This document shows positions 21,929 to 34,100 of a DNA stretch of 64,000 bases, one piece after another. Positions within the stretch are counted from its first letter, which is position 1; each line of letters starts with the position of its first letter. The position numbers were made by a program, and so were the translations under genes. Below the pieces are notes generated by a model that was given only the letters and a program-made list of their open reading frames with translations, ran no database searches and was not told where the DNA came from. The DNA lies in contig JAMPIV010012452.1 in assembly GCA_024509875.1 (NCBI GenBank), positions 62,001 through 126,000 of the forward strand, written 5' to 3'. The stretch comes from Oreohelix idahoensis (lineage: Eukaryota; Mollusca; Gastropoda; Stylommatophora; Oreohelicidae).

Positions 21929-24030
21929 CACTGGACAACAGCCAAAATGTATCCAAGACAAACTTAGCTATTTTTAACTAATTTGAACATGCTGATCATG
22001 AATATGAACTTAAAAATCGCAAATAACTTTAGTTTTCAAGATTTGGAGAGGGGGGGGGGGGTGTGGTTCAGTAGGCTGGTGGCTTCACCTTTCTGATGCA
22101 AATGACCCAGTCCTTCTCTTTTCTATAGCCCTGACATGTAATTCCCCATGAGACGGATAGCCTTGAGCGCCAATTGGATGATGCAATCTGTAGCAATCAT
22201 ATTTCCTCCTTGTCATCATTTGTGTTGTGGATTCTGTGAATGCAGACGAGTCGTTCAAGATGCCTCATGAATGTGTGAACAGTGAAGATTATTTTTGCTC
22301 TATTTGCGGACAAATAACTTTGCTATCATAAAGGTGACCCATTACACTGATGATAAAGAAAACTTACAGCCTTTATTTTGGTTGTGAGATTGGTGACCAG
22401 GACCGGTATTGGGCCCCACAGATATGTTGTCAACTTCTCCAATTGGGCATGGTATTTCTAAGAAGAAAAAGCTGGCATGTGACCTATCCAAATATTTCCT
22501 CTGCTATGCGGCCAGTGCCTCACGGGGAAGGACTTCCTTTCCGGACGCACCAGAATCTTATACTCTGGATGATGAAGTAGATAATAAGGCCAGTGGACAT
22601 CCATCACCTGTGAAAGCATCTGCATCAAGAGATCCTGATTTTGTGCCTATTAAAGAGTCTGCACAGCCACATAAAATTACCCAGAGTGAATTGAATGATC
22701 TAGTGAGAGATCTGGAATTGCCAAAAAAAAAAAAGCAGAGCTGTTGGGGTCAAGACTGCAGCAATGGAATCATCTAGAAGAAAATGTGCATGTGTCTGTG
22801 TTTCGTGCTCGGCAAAAAAATCTGCTTCCATATTTTAAAATGACAGATAACCTCATTGCTTGCATTGATATAGAGGGTCTGATTGCAGCACAACACATCA
22901 ACTACAAAGACAACGATTGGAGGATGTTCACTGATTCGTCCAAGTTGAGATTACAAGCTGTGCTGCTTCATAATGGTAACGTTTTACCATCTGTTCTACT
23001 TGGGTATGCAGTCCACATGAAAGACACGTACAACAACATGAAACAGTTGTTACACACCATCAACTATGACAAGTATAAGTGGCAGATTTGTGGTGACCTG
23101 AAGATCATTGCCATCTTGATGGGGCTAAAGCAGGGTTACACAAAGTTTAGCTGTTTCCTCTGTCTTTGGGACAGCTGTGCCAGGACTTCACACTACAAGA
23201 AAAAGGATTGGTTCCAATGACAATCACTTGAACTGGGGAAAAATAATGTACTTAATGAACCACTTGTAGCATCCCACAAAGATCTTGCTCCCTGTTCTCC
23301 ACAACAGACTTGGACTAATGAAGAATATTGTAAAGGCCATGGATCGAAATGGGGCAGAATTTTTATACCTTCATGATAAATTTCCATGACTTAGTGAGGC
23401 CAAAATCAAGGAAGGTGTATTTGTCGGTCCACAGATACGTCAGCTCTTCTGAGAGCGGCGTTGTGATGATATCCTCAAAGGTGATGAAAAGTTAGCTTGG
23501 AATGCTTTCCAGCAAGTGGCCACAAACTATCTAGGAAACAATAAGGCTGACAATTACCAGGAGCTTGTAGAAACCCTCTTGCAGCGCTACGAGAGACTAG
23601 GGTGCAACATGTCTTTGAAATTACACTTTTTACACTCTCATCTAGATTTCTTCACTGCTAACTGTGGTGCTGTCAGTGACGAGCATGGGGAACAATTTCA
23701 TCAGGACATTACTACCCTTGAAAAAAGGTACCACAGGAAATGGAATGCAGCAATACTAGCAGACTATTGTTGGACCCTTGTGAGAGATGCTCCAGAAACT
23801 CATTACAAATGACAGGCAAAAAGGCGTCACTGTGAATCATTTCCGCTATCAGCATTATTATCATTTGGTATGTATATGTAATTGTGTAAAACTTGTTTTA
23901 TAGATATTTAAAAAATTAGAGCTAATCTGACATTTTAACGGCTAATTTCATATTCAGCAGCCCAAACAACATAAAGGTAACTTGGTTTAATCTCAGAATC
24001 ACACAAAAAGTCAAAATTTGTTGTCAAGTG
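21929..24030 (+). mobile_element. TIR DNA transposon, copy 1 (CMC/Chapaev-like, inferred)
   Basis: The left end reads CACTGGACAACA and the inverted right end CACTTGACAACA. A second match in both ends (TGAATATGAA-TTA) lies 75-95 bases in. ATTA precedes the left end (21925-21928) and TTA follows the right end. The element broke a 76 bp host repeat between AATTA and TGTCTGATA. Size (2102 bp), termini and protein match copy 2 at 37095-39259. Confidence 0.82.
22260..23812 (+). pseudogene. Putative DDE transposase of the TIR element, copy 1
   Basis: The protein is split over several frames. The N-terminus has a Cys pair (FCSICG) and a second region with CEIGDQDRYWAP. The middle reads FTDSSKLRLQAVLLHNGN and WQICGDLKIIAILMG, followed by CFLC. 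The end reads LKLHFLHSHLDFF, VSDEHGEQFHQD and MLADYCW-like residues. Stops near 22326 and 23219 and several indels disable it. It aligns throughout with copy 2. I do not recognise a named family beyond the resemblance discussed in the findings. Confidence 0.85.
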
Positions 24031-24141
24031 TTATATGTCTGATACAGTTTATCTAAACAATGGTACTTACAACATATAAAGCTAATTAACTGTCTGATAT
24101 ATTTTGGGAACTGGCTGATTTAGTATGTCTAAACAATGGTA
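24031..24141. repeat. 76 bp host tandem repeat, units 1 (part) and 2
   Basis: TCTAAACAATGGTACTTACA and ACATATAAAGCTAATTAACTG recur here, at 21905-21928 and at 26310-26370. One unit was split by the TIR element and the next by LINE E. Confidence 0.85.
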
Positions 24142-26309
24142 TAGAATTGGATTTTGGAACGTCAGAACTATGAATGAGGCAGGAAAGCTGAGGCAGATCA
24201 CAGCAGAGATGAGGAACTACAAATTACATATCCTGGAAATAAGTGAGAGCAGATGGACCGGGATGGGGAGAATAAAAACAGCTACAGGTGAAACAGTATT
24301 TTACTCTGGTAAAGAGGATGGTCAGCACAACGAAGGCGTAGCCATTATCCCGAAGACAGGAATGGAAAGGTCTTTACTGGAATGGAAACCAATCAACAAC
24401 AGACTGATAAGAGCAAGACTGAGAGGGAGATTTACCAACACCACATGGAAATGGAAACTGCACCCAGGTACAATCTTATTATAGTAATGGGAGACCTCAA
24501 TGTGAAAGTTGGAACACACAATTCTTATAATGAAAGAGTAATGGGGAAATGCGGCAGTGGAACAGTAAATGAGAATGGGGACAAATTAATAAGCTTCTGC
24601 AATATTAACAACCTGGTCATTGGAGGAACACTTTTTCCACACAAAGAAGGGCACAAGTTAATATGGGAATCACCAAACAGATGTGACAGAAACCAGATAG
24701 ATCACATAATGATCAAAGGCAGATGGAGACATGCATTACAAGATGTGGGAAATGATCAACACCTAGTAGTAGCAAGATTGAAGGTGAAACTCAGAGCTGC
24801 AGGACCAGTTGCAGTAAAACATAAAAGACATAACATCACAAAACTTAAAGACCCCCTCACCAGAAATGCTTTCATTGTTGATGTAAAGAGATGATGTCAG
24901 ACAGCGAAAAGCCAGGAAAGAACAGCGACCGATGATGTCAACCAGAAATTCAACACCCTCTCAACAATATCCAAAGAAAGCAGTGAGTCATGCTTGGGAT
25001 TCCAAGAAAGAAAGAGACAAGATTGGATAACACCAGAAACGTTAAACACCATTGCAAAGAGAAAGGATATGAAAAGAAAGAACACGAAGCTAAGCCTCTC
25101 AGGTTAAAGGAAATATATAGTGAACAGTACAGTCAGCTGGGCAAAGAAGTAAAACGTCAAACCCATGCCAACAAAAGGACATTTCTGGATGACTTTGCAA
25201 GACAGGCAGAAGAGGCAGCACTGAAAATGAACAAAGCACAGTTTATTAAATAACATAAAACTATCAGCTGAAAACGAGGTGCAAACAATATAACGTTAAC
25301 GAAAAGACACACGAGGAAATCTCATCACTACAGCACAGGGGCAGGAAACAAGATGGACAAAGCATCAGAGAAACTCTGAACAAGGAACCACCAGAGACAC
25401 AGTTGAATGTTCCTGAGGCTGAAAATGATCTAGATGTTAATACTTACATACAGAGGGCAGCCCAAGAGAAATTAGACGGACGTTTTCTACAATGGAAGAT
25501 CTGGGATATGCAGATGACATTGCACTACTTGTACATTCACATCAACACATTCAAGAAAAAACCAATAGACCGAATAAGTATGGCCAGCAGGTTGGTCTGA
25601 ACATAAATCTGAAGAAGACAGAGGTCATCTCAATGTGGGCAATCATGAGCCAATAACAGTAAGGAACCAGAAGTTAGAACAGACAGACACATTTACTTAC
25701 CTAGGATGCATAGTAACACCAGATGGCGGAACAAGCAAGGACATTAACAACAGAATGAATAAAGCAAGAACAGCCTTTGCTTGTCTCAGCAACATTTGGA
25801 GGTCTTCTCAGTACAGCACAAACACCAAATTAAGACTGTATGAGAGCTGTGTACTTTCTGTGCTTCTCCATGGTGTGGAGTGCTGGAGAGTAACAGAGAA
25901 GGAAATGTCAAAACTGTCCTACTTCCACACAATATGCCTAAGGAAAATTCTCTGAATCTTTTGGCCGAATACCATCAGCAACCAAGAACTACTTATTCGG
26001 AGTAACCAGGAGGACTTGCATACCATCATAGCTGGCAGATGCTGGAGTTGGGTTGGCCACATCCTCAGAAGGGACCCTGATACCATTACAAGAACAGCTA
26101 TGCTATGGATCCCCAAAGGAAAGCAAAAGAGAGGCCAACCAAAAACAACCTGGTGGAGAACTGTGGAAGCAGAGATGCAAATAAAGAACCAGATTTGGGG
26201 CACTGTATGAAGGATTACCACCGACCGAACAAGGTGGAATCAATTTATTGCTGCCCTACAAGATGGCCACTGACTTTTGACAGTCGGCGGATATGGATCA
26301 AAGAAGAAG
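24142..26309 (+). mobile_element. LINE family E, long copy with 11 bp TSD
   Basis: AAACAATGGTA flanks the element (24131-24141 and 26310-26320). The inserted DNA begins just before the endonuclease and ends in AAGAAGAAG, the family E tail. It is the longest family E copy here. Broken frames encode FWNVRTMNEAGKLRQI, MGDLNVKVG and NQIDHIM (endonuclease), little intact RT, then FTYLGCIVTPDGG, SVLLHGVECW, CLRKIL and the C-terminal SWVGHILRRDPDTI. Much of the RT palm, including the FADD region, is deleted or scrambled between 25250 and 25600. Confidence 0.88.
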
Positions 26310-26840
26310 AAACAATGGTACATACAACATATAAAACTAATTAACTGGATGATATAGTTTGTCTAAACAACAGTACTTGCAACATCCTACCTCAATCTTA
26401 GCATCATGATTCTGGAAGCTTCCTTTATACTCCTGCTTATATTCATTAGAACCTTGATTTTGATTACAGAACATAATATATTTTAATTATTACATACATT
26501 CTGACCGATTCTTTAATGCGTTTTGACAATCAGTTATGGCTATTATGAAGTACAAGAATGTTAGAAAAAAAATATAGTCTATAGTTTTATAACTCAGTAA
26601 AATGTTTACTGACATAACAACATACTTACAAGAAGAGTCTTTAAAAGTTTAGACTAGGTCTTCTTAATAAGAGGTTGTTGATGTTGATAAACAAGGGTTG
26701 CTGAGCTTGTCACCCTTTTGCAGCCGATGAAAAAATGAAGAATATGTATGTGTTCTGAGACTGCTAAATGGCACTGATTAAGATGTTTATGATTGGTAGT
26801 TAATAATATTAATTAAAGTGTTTGTGATTGGTGGATAATA
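26310..26840. other. Host tandem-repeat unit and AT-rich sequence
   Basis: The first 60-80 bases are the third unit of the 76 bp repeat. The remainder is AT-rich with no coding signal. Confidence 0.6.
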
Positions 26841-26844
26841 ATAA

Positions 26845-26938
26845 ATATACACTTTAGCTCCCCAAAACACATGCCAATTCTTCCTGTCATTTGTCAACAG
26901 CTGAATTTCTTTCCAGGTTTTCTTCATCAGTTTCTTCA
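26845..26938 (-). mobile_element. LINE family C 3' fragment
   Basis: Minus-strand codons KKTWKEIQLLTNDRKNWHVF match the extreme C-terminus of family C, next to the AAACACATGCCAA word seen at 44.2 and 46.1 kb. Confidence 0.7.
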
Positions 26939-27279
26939 TCAAAATGAAGGGATGCGCATAGCCTTGGGCTGCATGCGAGATACCCATATTATGATGATGC
27001 AGCACATGCTTGGATTGCTGTCAATTACACTGTAGATCCAGATATACGATGGCACAGGTAAAAGTGTATATGTGAGTCACCACAGACAAAAGATATCTCC
27101 TGCATTGGAACATAGATGACATGAAAGGAGTGAGAATAAAGACGGGGATGTCATAGATGGCGCAGACAGAGGAGATTATTAGACAGGTGACCCCAATTGA
27201 AAATATATTCAAGGGAGAAGAGTGGAGTAAGTCAGAGAAGAGCTGGATGAACTACCAGCAAGTCATTATTAACCTTGGT
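26939..27279 (+). mobile_element. LINE family D, first piece
   Basis: Plus-strand sequence matches 41960-42440 and the reverse of 8600-8930 (end of the RT, then ADRGDY-like codons and KYIQGRR). It continues at 28170 and 28672 after two nested insertions. Confidence 0.75.
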
Positions 27280-27293
27280 AGAGAATACAGAAC

Positions 27294-28155
27294 ACGATGT
27301 CATCAAGGCATGTAAGGAGAGAACAAGAAAGTATTCAGTGGGGTACTGGAAGATTAGACAGGTCTATATTTCGGAGCTGGCATTTGCTGATGATGTTGCC
27401 CTGATTGCTAAATCAGAGGCACATCTCCAATCCAACCTGCAAGTCTGGAAGGAAGAGCTGGAGAAGAGAGGGATGGTCATAAGCAGCTCTAAAACAAAAT
27501 CCATGGTGATATCACGAGAAGAAAGAAGACATCAGATTAAGCTAGGAGAACAGGTCCTGGAGCAGGTCGACCACTTTAAATACCTCGGAGCTATTATAAA
27601 CTGAAAGGGAAGCATCAAAGAAGAGTTGGCCACTCGAAAAGCAGCAGCTGGGAGACTTTTTCAGGCCATAAATCGAGGATTCCTCAGCAAGAGAGAGGTT
27701 GGTAAGAAAACGAAGATGGCTGTATACCGCTCCACCTATGTCCCAGTCTTGACATATGGATGCGAGTCATGGGCAATGACTACAACCCATAAAAGCCAGA
27801 TCCAAACCTCAGAAATGAGGTATCTGAGGAAGGTAGTTGAAGTAACAAGAAGAGACATGGTACGCAACCAGACGATATGTCAAGGCCTTAAATCCTACCC
27901 CCTGCAGACCAAAGTAGAACAGTCCCAATTACGATGATTTGGCCATGTCTGCAGAATGGGAAACAAAGAGCCAAGGATTCAGACCCCGAGGATGACCCAG
28001 AGTCCGCTGGGAGGACAACATTAGACAATCTTTGAAGGACCGAGGACTAGGATGGAACCAGGCCAGGAGGAAGACAGCCGATAGGATAGTCTGGCGCTCT
28101 CTCTTCCAAACCTCTACACCTCACGGTAGAAGGGGAACGACTAAGTAAGTAAGTA
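27294..28155 (+). mobile_element. LINE family B, 5'-truncated, 14 bp TSD
   Basis: AGAGAATACAGAAC (27280-27293) and AGAGAATGCAGAAC (28156-28169) flank the insertion with one difference. It carries the B C-terminal half: ELAFADDVALIAKSEAHL, then a TGA after AIIN at 27602-27604, YGCESWAMTTTHKSQ, and the GTAAGTAAGTAA tail. A deletion removed the MGEDRLPRQAW region. Confidence 0.92.
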
Positions 28156-28169
28156 AGAGAATGCAGAAC

Positions 28170-28250
28170 TTGGGCCAATGGGAGAGCAGAGATGGAAAAT
28201 GACCAGCTTATAAATGATAATGCAGGGGAAGATGATGCCATTGTGTACAC
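28170..28250 (+). mobile_element. LINE family D, second piece
   Basis: The sequence continues family D to DDAIVYT, the first RNase H motif, where a family E insertion splits it. Confidence 0.75.
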
Positions 28251-28671
28251 TTCTTCTTCTTTGATCTTTAGCCGCTGACCGTCAAAGCAGTCAGTGGCCA
28301 TCACGCCTAGTGGCGTCTTGTAGGGCAACAACAAATTTATTCCACTTTGCTTGGTCAGTGGCCAACCTTCGTACAGTGCCCCAACTCTAGTTCATTCTTT
28401 GCATCTCAGCCTTCACAGTCCTCCGCCAAGTTGTTTTTGGTCGGCCTCTCTTTTGTTTTCCTTCAGGGGTCCAAAGCATAGCTGTTCTTGTGATGGCATC
28501 AGGATCTCTTCTGAGGACATGGCCAACCTAGCTCCAGCGTCTGACAGCTATGATGGTGTGCATGTCCTCTTGTTTGCTCCGAGTAAGCAGATCTTGGTTG
28601 GTGATGGTATTCGGCCAAAAGATTCGATGAATTTAGCACAATGAAGGTGTAGCAATTATTCTACAGAAAGG
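28251..28671 (-). mobile_element. LINE family E, 5'-inverted, 11 bp TSD
   Basis: ATTGTGTACAC occurs at 28240-28250 and 28672-28682. The minus strand carries the family E 3' end (GAAGAAGAAG tail, GACGCCACTAGGCGT hairpin, PSRQNNLAEDCEG-type codons). The last 35 bases at the right encode NEGVAIILQKG on the plus strand, an endonuclease segment in inverted orientation. Confidence 0.88.
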
Positions 28672-28975
28672 ATTGTGTACACTGATGGGTCCGTATTCTG
28701 TGGTAATAAATCAGGGTGGGGCTTCTCTGCTAGAGTAAAGGACAGAACCGTCGCTTAACATAGCAGAGCTTACATGATAACAACCTCAAGCATGAGAATG
28801 GAGGTAGAGGCAGTTAGTGCTGCCTTAAGATGGCTGTCTGAGACTTTATTAACAAAGGCATTGTATCAGACTCACAATCCATGCTTTGAAAGTTTCAAAA
28901 TGGTTGGCTTCAACATGAATGGAAAACCTCCATAGAAGCATCAAATCTTCAAGAACTGATATGGATCTACATTAA
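28672..28975 (+). mobile_element. LINE family D, third piece (RNase H)
   Basis: The plus strand resumes with VYTDGSVFCGNKSGWGFS, MRMEVEAVSAALRWL and a broken form of the SDSQSML block. Removing both insertions and one TSD of each restores collinearity with 7868-9175. Confidence 0.82.
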
Positions 28976-29086
28976 CATTCGTCAGTTTCATTTGTCTCCA
29001 GCTCTCTTCTCCACATGTTTTTTAGTCTACCTCTACCTTTCTTTCCTTGGGGATTTCAGAACAAAGACCACCTTGTAATACTATGT
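28976..29086 (-). mobile_element. LINE family C 3' fragment
   Basis: Minus-strand match to the family C segment at 44260-44370 and 46225-46310 (CTCCACATGTTTTTTAGTC, CTTGGGGATTTCAGAACAA). Confidence 0.7.
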
Positions 29087-30400
29087 AACTCTGCCTAGGC
29101 CGGTCCCAAGCCCAGCTGAAAAAGGAGGAGGGCAGCCTGCATGGAGGCCGTAAGTAGGCAGCCCCTCCACCATGCAACGGCACAACAGGCTAATCACCTG
29201 TTTGCTTTAAAACACGATTACGAGTAATACAAGAGAGAAAACCGGACTGATTCTAAAGGCGACAAACTGGAATGGACTACGACTTACGGAACTTGGAACA
29301 CAAGAAGTATAAATGGGAAAGAAGAGGAGCTGGTGGAAGAGATGAGGAAAGCAAAATTAGAAATCCTGGCTATAACGGAAACGAAGAAAAAAGGACAAGG
29401 AGTCATGGATCTTGATGGTAACAACCTGGTCATAGTGTATGGGCCAAATGAGGATGAGAGAGCAGAGGTCAAGGAGGAATTCTTTGAGCTGCTTCAAACG
29501 ACAGTGGATGACTGCCTAGATGAAATTATCATGCTTGGAGATTTCAATGCCAGAGTTGGAAATGACCATGCTAGATGGGGTGGAGTTATCGGAAGATATG
29601 GAGAAGATACTCTCAATGACAATGGAAAGCAACTCCTTAGATTCTGCAGTGAGCAGAATCTGATCATTACAAACACAAAGTTCCCCCATAAGTGCATACA
29701 TGCATACACTAGATGTGAACCAACAAAGAATGAGAAGTCAGTGATCGACTATGCCATTGTTAGGAGGAGCTCATTCAAATATGTCCGGGATGCTAGAGTC
29801 TAGAGGGGGGGGGGGCAGAGATTGGAAGTGATTACTACCTGCTTACAATCAAAAGAACAACTGAAAGAGTTGCTCAGCCTAGGAACTGCCCAACATCACG
29901 CAAGAAACCAAGGAAACAAATGGGAGAAATGAGCATTAAGACCTACAAGCTGAGAGAGCCAGAAATTAAGACCAGATATCAGGGGCTTATTGATACAGTG
30001 GTGAGAAACACAGAAGAACAACCTGATGACTTGGAAACCCTCTGGCTTAAATTCAAGGACATCATAAAGACAGCTGCTGCAGAAGCATGTGGTGAAGTCC
30101 GACTTGGGAACAACAGAAAGAGGACACCTTCGTGGACAGAGGAAGTCAAAGAGAAAATAAGAGAGAAGAAAATGGCATGGAAACAATACTTAGGAGCTAA
30201 AAACACTGCAGGACAAATAGAGAAATATAGAGAAAATGTGATACTTAGAACAGAAGCAAAGAACAAGGTGCTAGCAGCAAAACAGAAGTCCTGGGAAGAA
30301 TTTGGAGAAAAGCTAGAAAAAGATGCACAAAAAAACCAGAAATTGTTCTATAAGACCCTAAAGAACATGAGGAAGGAAAAACAATGCCCTCTCAAATTTC
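29087..30400 (+). mobile_element. LINE family B, 5' part only
   Basis: The copy starts with the family 5' end (AACTCTGCCTAGGCCGG) and runs into the endonuclease and linker, stopping abruptly after CPLKF. In the endonuclease, DLDGN joins directly to NLVIVYG, a clean in-frame loss of about 50 codons. A stop and frameshift lie at the poly-G run near 29803-29815. Unlike usual LINE insertions it lacks the 3' end, so it was cut by later deletion or recombination. Confidence 0.88.
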
Positions 30401-30685
30401 TGAATCAAAGAATAAAACAGGATATAAATAACAGATTTTAAAGTAAATGTTCTTTTTCAATCTTGATAAAACTTAGATTTAGCCGAGGTAAACTGTCAGA
30501 CACCTATTAAAATATTTCATTTGCCATGAGCTATTGTTTATCACATCAGTGGGTTACTAAGGGTTGCTAAGGAAGTAAAGAATACTAACACTGTTATCTT
30601 CCAGGCAATTCATAAGAGCTGACTAAGGAGGGTTGGGCATGGGACCAGTTATCCCATCCTCTAGACTATTTTTAACCACATAAAC
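30401..30685. other. Short region without a gene
   Basis: No coding signal is visible. The last part, read on the minus strand, may be the end of the inverted family C segment that the 5.8 kb TIR element entered. Confidence 0.4.
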
Positions 30686-31108
30686 TTTACACAGGGTTCA
30701 TAGCAAATTTCTTCAAGCATTTTCCAGGCTTTTTCCAGGTCCAGCACGTAATTTTCAAGGATGGGAAACTCTAATATTTTCCTCATCTAATTTTCTCACT
30801 TTGCTGACCAGCAATCCGGAGCATTACCATCTCTCATTACCAATGGTGTTTGCAGATTTCTTTAAAAAGAACTGTTTTTTTTTTAAATTCATAAAAGATT
30901 GAAAAACAGACATCTTTTCCAAGTTTTTAGTGAATTTGTTCAACATCAGCACAATAAAGTGTTAGTGACATGGATGGTAATGAATAAAATAAGCTTCATT
31001 GATGTATTGATTTAACGATTAACCATGTATATCAACATAAAAGTCTAATAAAATTGTGAATAATATGCACACAAAAAAACTGTATTTTTCGTGTTCGTCT
31101 TTTTTGAA

Positions 31109-34100
31109 AACTCCGCCTATGCCGGTCCCAAGCCCGGATGAAAAAGGAGGAGGGCGGCCTGCATGGAGGCCGTAAGGAGGCAGCCCCTCCACCATGCAAA
31201 GGCACAACAGGCCAATCACCTGTTTGTCTTAAACTATGATTACGAACAATACAAGAGAGAAAACCGGACTGATTCTAAAGGCGACGAACTGGAACGGACT
31301 ACAGACTACGACTTATGGAACTTGGAACACAAGAAGTATAAATGGGAAGGAAGAGGAGCTGGTGGAAGAGATGAGGAAAGCAAAACTAGAAATCCTGGCT
31401 ATAACGGAAACGAAGAAAAAAGGACAAGGAGTCATGGATCTCGATGGCAACACGTTGCTCTACAGTGGTGTACCCATATCTGAAAGAGCTAAAGGGGGCG
31501 TGGGTTGCATTGTGGCCCAAAATCAAAAAGATAGTATCAAGGGATGGAACTTTGTCTCGGAGCGCATTATGGTTGTAAAACTAAAAGAAGGAGAAACCAT
31601 AGTCAACCTGGTCATAGTGTATGGGCCAAATGAGGATGAGAGAGCAGAGGTCAAGGAGGAATTCTTCGAGCTGCTTCAAAGGACAGTGGATGACTGCCTA
31701 GATGAAGTTATCATGCTCGGAGATTTTAATGCCAGAGTTGGAAATGACCATGCTAGATGGGGTGGAGTTATCGGAAGATATGGAGAAGATACTCTCAATG
31801 ACAATGGAAAGCGACTCCTTAGATTCTGCAGTGAGCAGAATCTGATCATTACAAACACAAAGTTCCCCCATAAGCGCATACATGCATACACTAGATGTGA
31901 ACCAACCAAGAATGAGAAGTCAGTGATCGACTATGCCATTGTTCGGAGAAGCTCATTCAGATATGTCCGAGATGCAAGAGTCTGGAGGGGGCCAGAGATT
32001 GGAAGTGATCACTACCTGCTAACAATCAAACGAACAACTGAAAGAGTTGCTCAGCCTAGGAACTGCCCAACATCACGCAAGAAACCAAGTAAACGAGCAG
32101 GAGAAATGAGCATTAGGACCTACAAGCTGAGAGAGCCAGAAATTAAGACCAGATATCAGGGGCTTATTGCTACAGCAGTGAGCAACACAGAAGAACGACC
32201 TGATGACTTGGAAACCCTCTGGAATAAATTCAAGGATATCATAAAGACAGCTGCTGCAGAAGCATGCGGTGAAGTCCGACTTGGGAACCAGAGAAAGAGG
32301 ACACCTTGGTGGACAGAGGAAGTCAAAGAGAAAATAAGAGAGAAGAAAATGGCATGGAAACAATACTTAGGAGCTAAAAACACAACAGGACAAATGGAAA
32401 AATATAGAGAATATGTGACACTCAGAACAGAAGCAAAGAACAAAGTGCTAGCAGCAAAACAGAAGTCCTGGGAAGAATTTGGAGAAAAGCTAGAAAAAGA
32501 TGCACAAGAAAACCAGAAATTGTTCTATAAGACCCTAAAGAACATGAGGAAGGAAAAACAATGCCCTCTCAAATTTATAAAGGACAAGCAAGGCAAATTG
32601 CTTACTGCCCCGAAGGAAGTAATGGAAAGATGGAAAGAATATTTCTCAGAACTCCTGGATGGTGAGCATGGTGAAGCATCAGAAATGATAACCACTAGCA
32701 CAGAAGAGAAAACCAATGATGGTGAAGATGACATAAAGATGGAAGAACTGAGGGCAGCACTGGAGAAAATCAAGATGGGCAAAGCAGCAGGGCATGATGG
32801 TATAACACCAGAAATGGTTAAGTACATGGGAGCATCAGGCGACCTATTACTCTTAAAGGTCCTACAGGCAGCATGGTGCAACAAGACCATACCAAAGGAT
32901 TGGGAGATTGCCATCATAACACCAATTTTCAAAAAGGGTGACAATCGACAATGTGGAAACCATAGAGGCATATCCCTTCTCAGTGTCCCTGGTAAAATCT
33001 ACTCTAGAATCCTAGAGCAGAGACTCCGACGCCTAGCTGAGCCACAATTGGATGAGGTCCAGTGCGGATTCCGAGCAAACCGAAGTACTCAAGACCTAAT
33101 CTTCACACTCAGACAGCTGAGTGAAAAGGCCCTTGAGTATAAGAGTGAGATCCATCTTTGTTTCATAGATCTGGAAAAGGCGTTTGACAGGGTCCCCTGG
33201 AGCAAACTTTGGGACTGTTTGGCAAGGAAGAATATTCCAGCACCTCTGATTCATGCTATACAGAGCTTCTACAAGTCTTGCAGAAATTATGTGAGGACAG
33301 CAAACCATAAGTCAGAAGAGTTCAGGACCACCACTGGTGTAAGACAAGGTGATATCCTATCACCTTACCTCTTCATACTCCTTATGGACGATGTCATCAA
33401 GGCATGTAAGGAGAGAACAAGAAAGTATTCAGTGGGGTACTGGAAGATGAGACAGGTCTATATTTCGGAGCTGGCATTTGCTGATGATGTTGCCCTGATT
33501 GCTAAATCAGAGGCACATCTCCAATCCAACCTGCAAGTCTGGAAGGAAGAGCTGGAGAAGAGAGGGATGGTCATAAGCAGCTCTAAAACAAAATCCATGG
33601 TGATATCACGAGAAGAAAGAAAACATCAGATTAAGTTGGGAGAACAGGTCCTGGAGCAGGTCGACCACTTTAAATATCTCGGAGCTATTATAGACCGAAA
33701 GGGAGGCATCAAAGAAGAGTTGGCCACTCGAAAAGCAGCGGCTGGGAGACTTTTTCAGGCCATAAATCGAGGATTCCTCAGCAAGAAAGAGGTTGGTAAG
33801 AAAACGAAGATGGCTGTATACCGCTCCACCTATGTCCCAGTCTTGACATATGGATGCGAGTCATGGGCAATGACTACAACCCACAAAAGCCAGATCCAAA
33901 CCTCAGAAATGAGGTATCTGAGGAAAGTGGTTGAAGTAACAAGAAGAGACATGGTCCGCAACCAGACGATACGTCAAGGCCTAAAATCCCATCCGCTGCA
34001 GACCCAAATAGAACAGTCCCAACTAAGATGGTTTGGCCATGTCTGCAGAATGGGAGAAGATCGGCTACCACGACAAGCATGGGAAACAAAGAGCCAGGGA

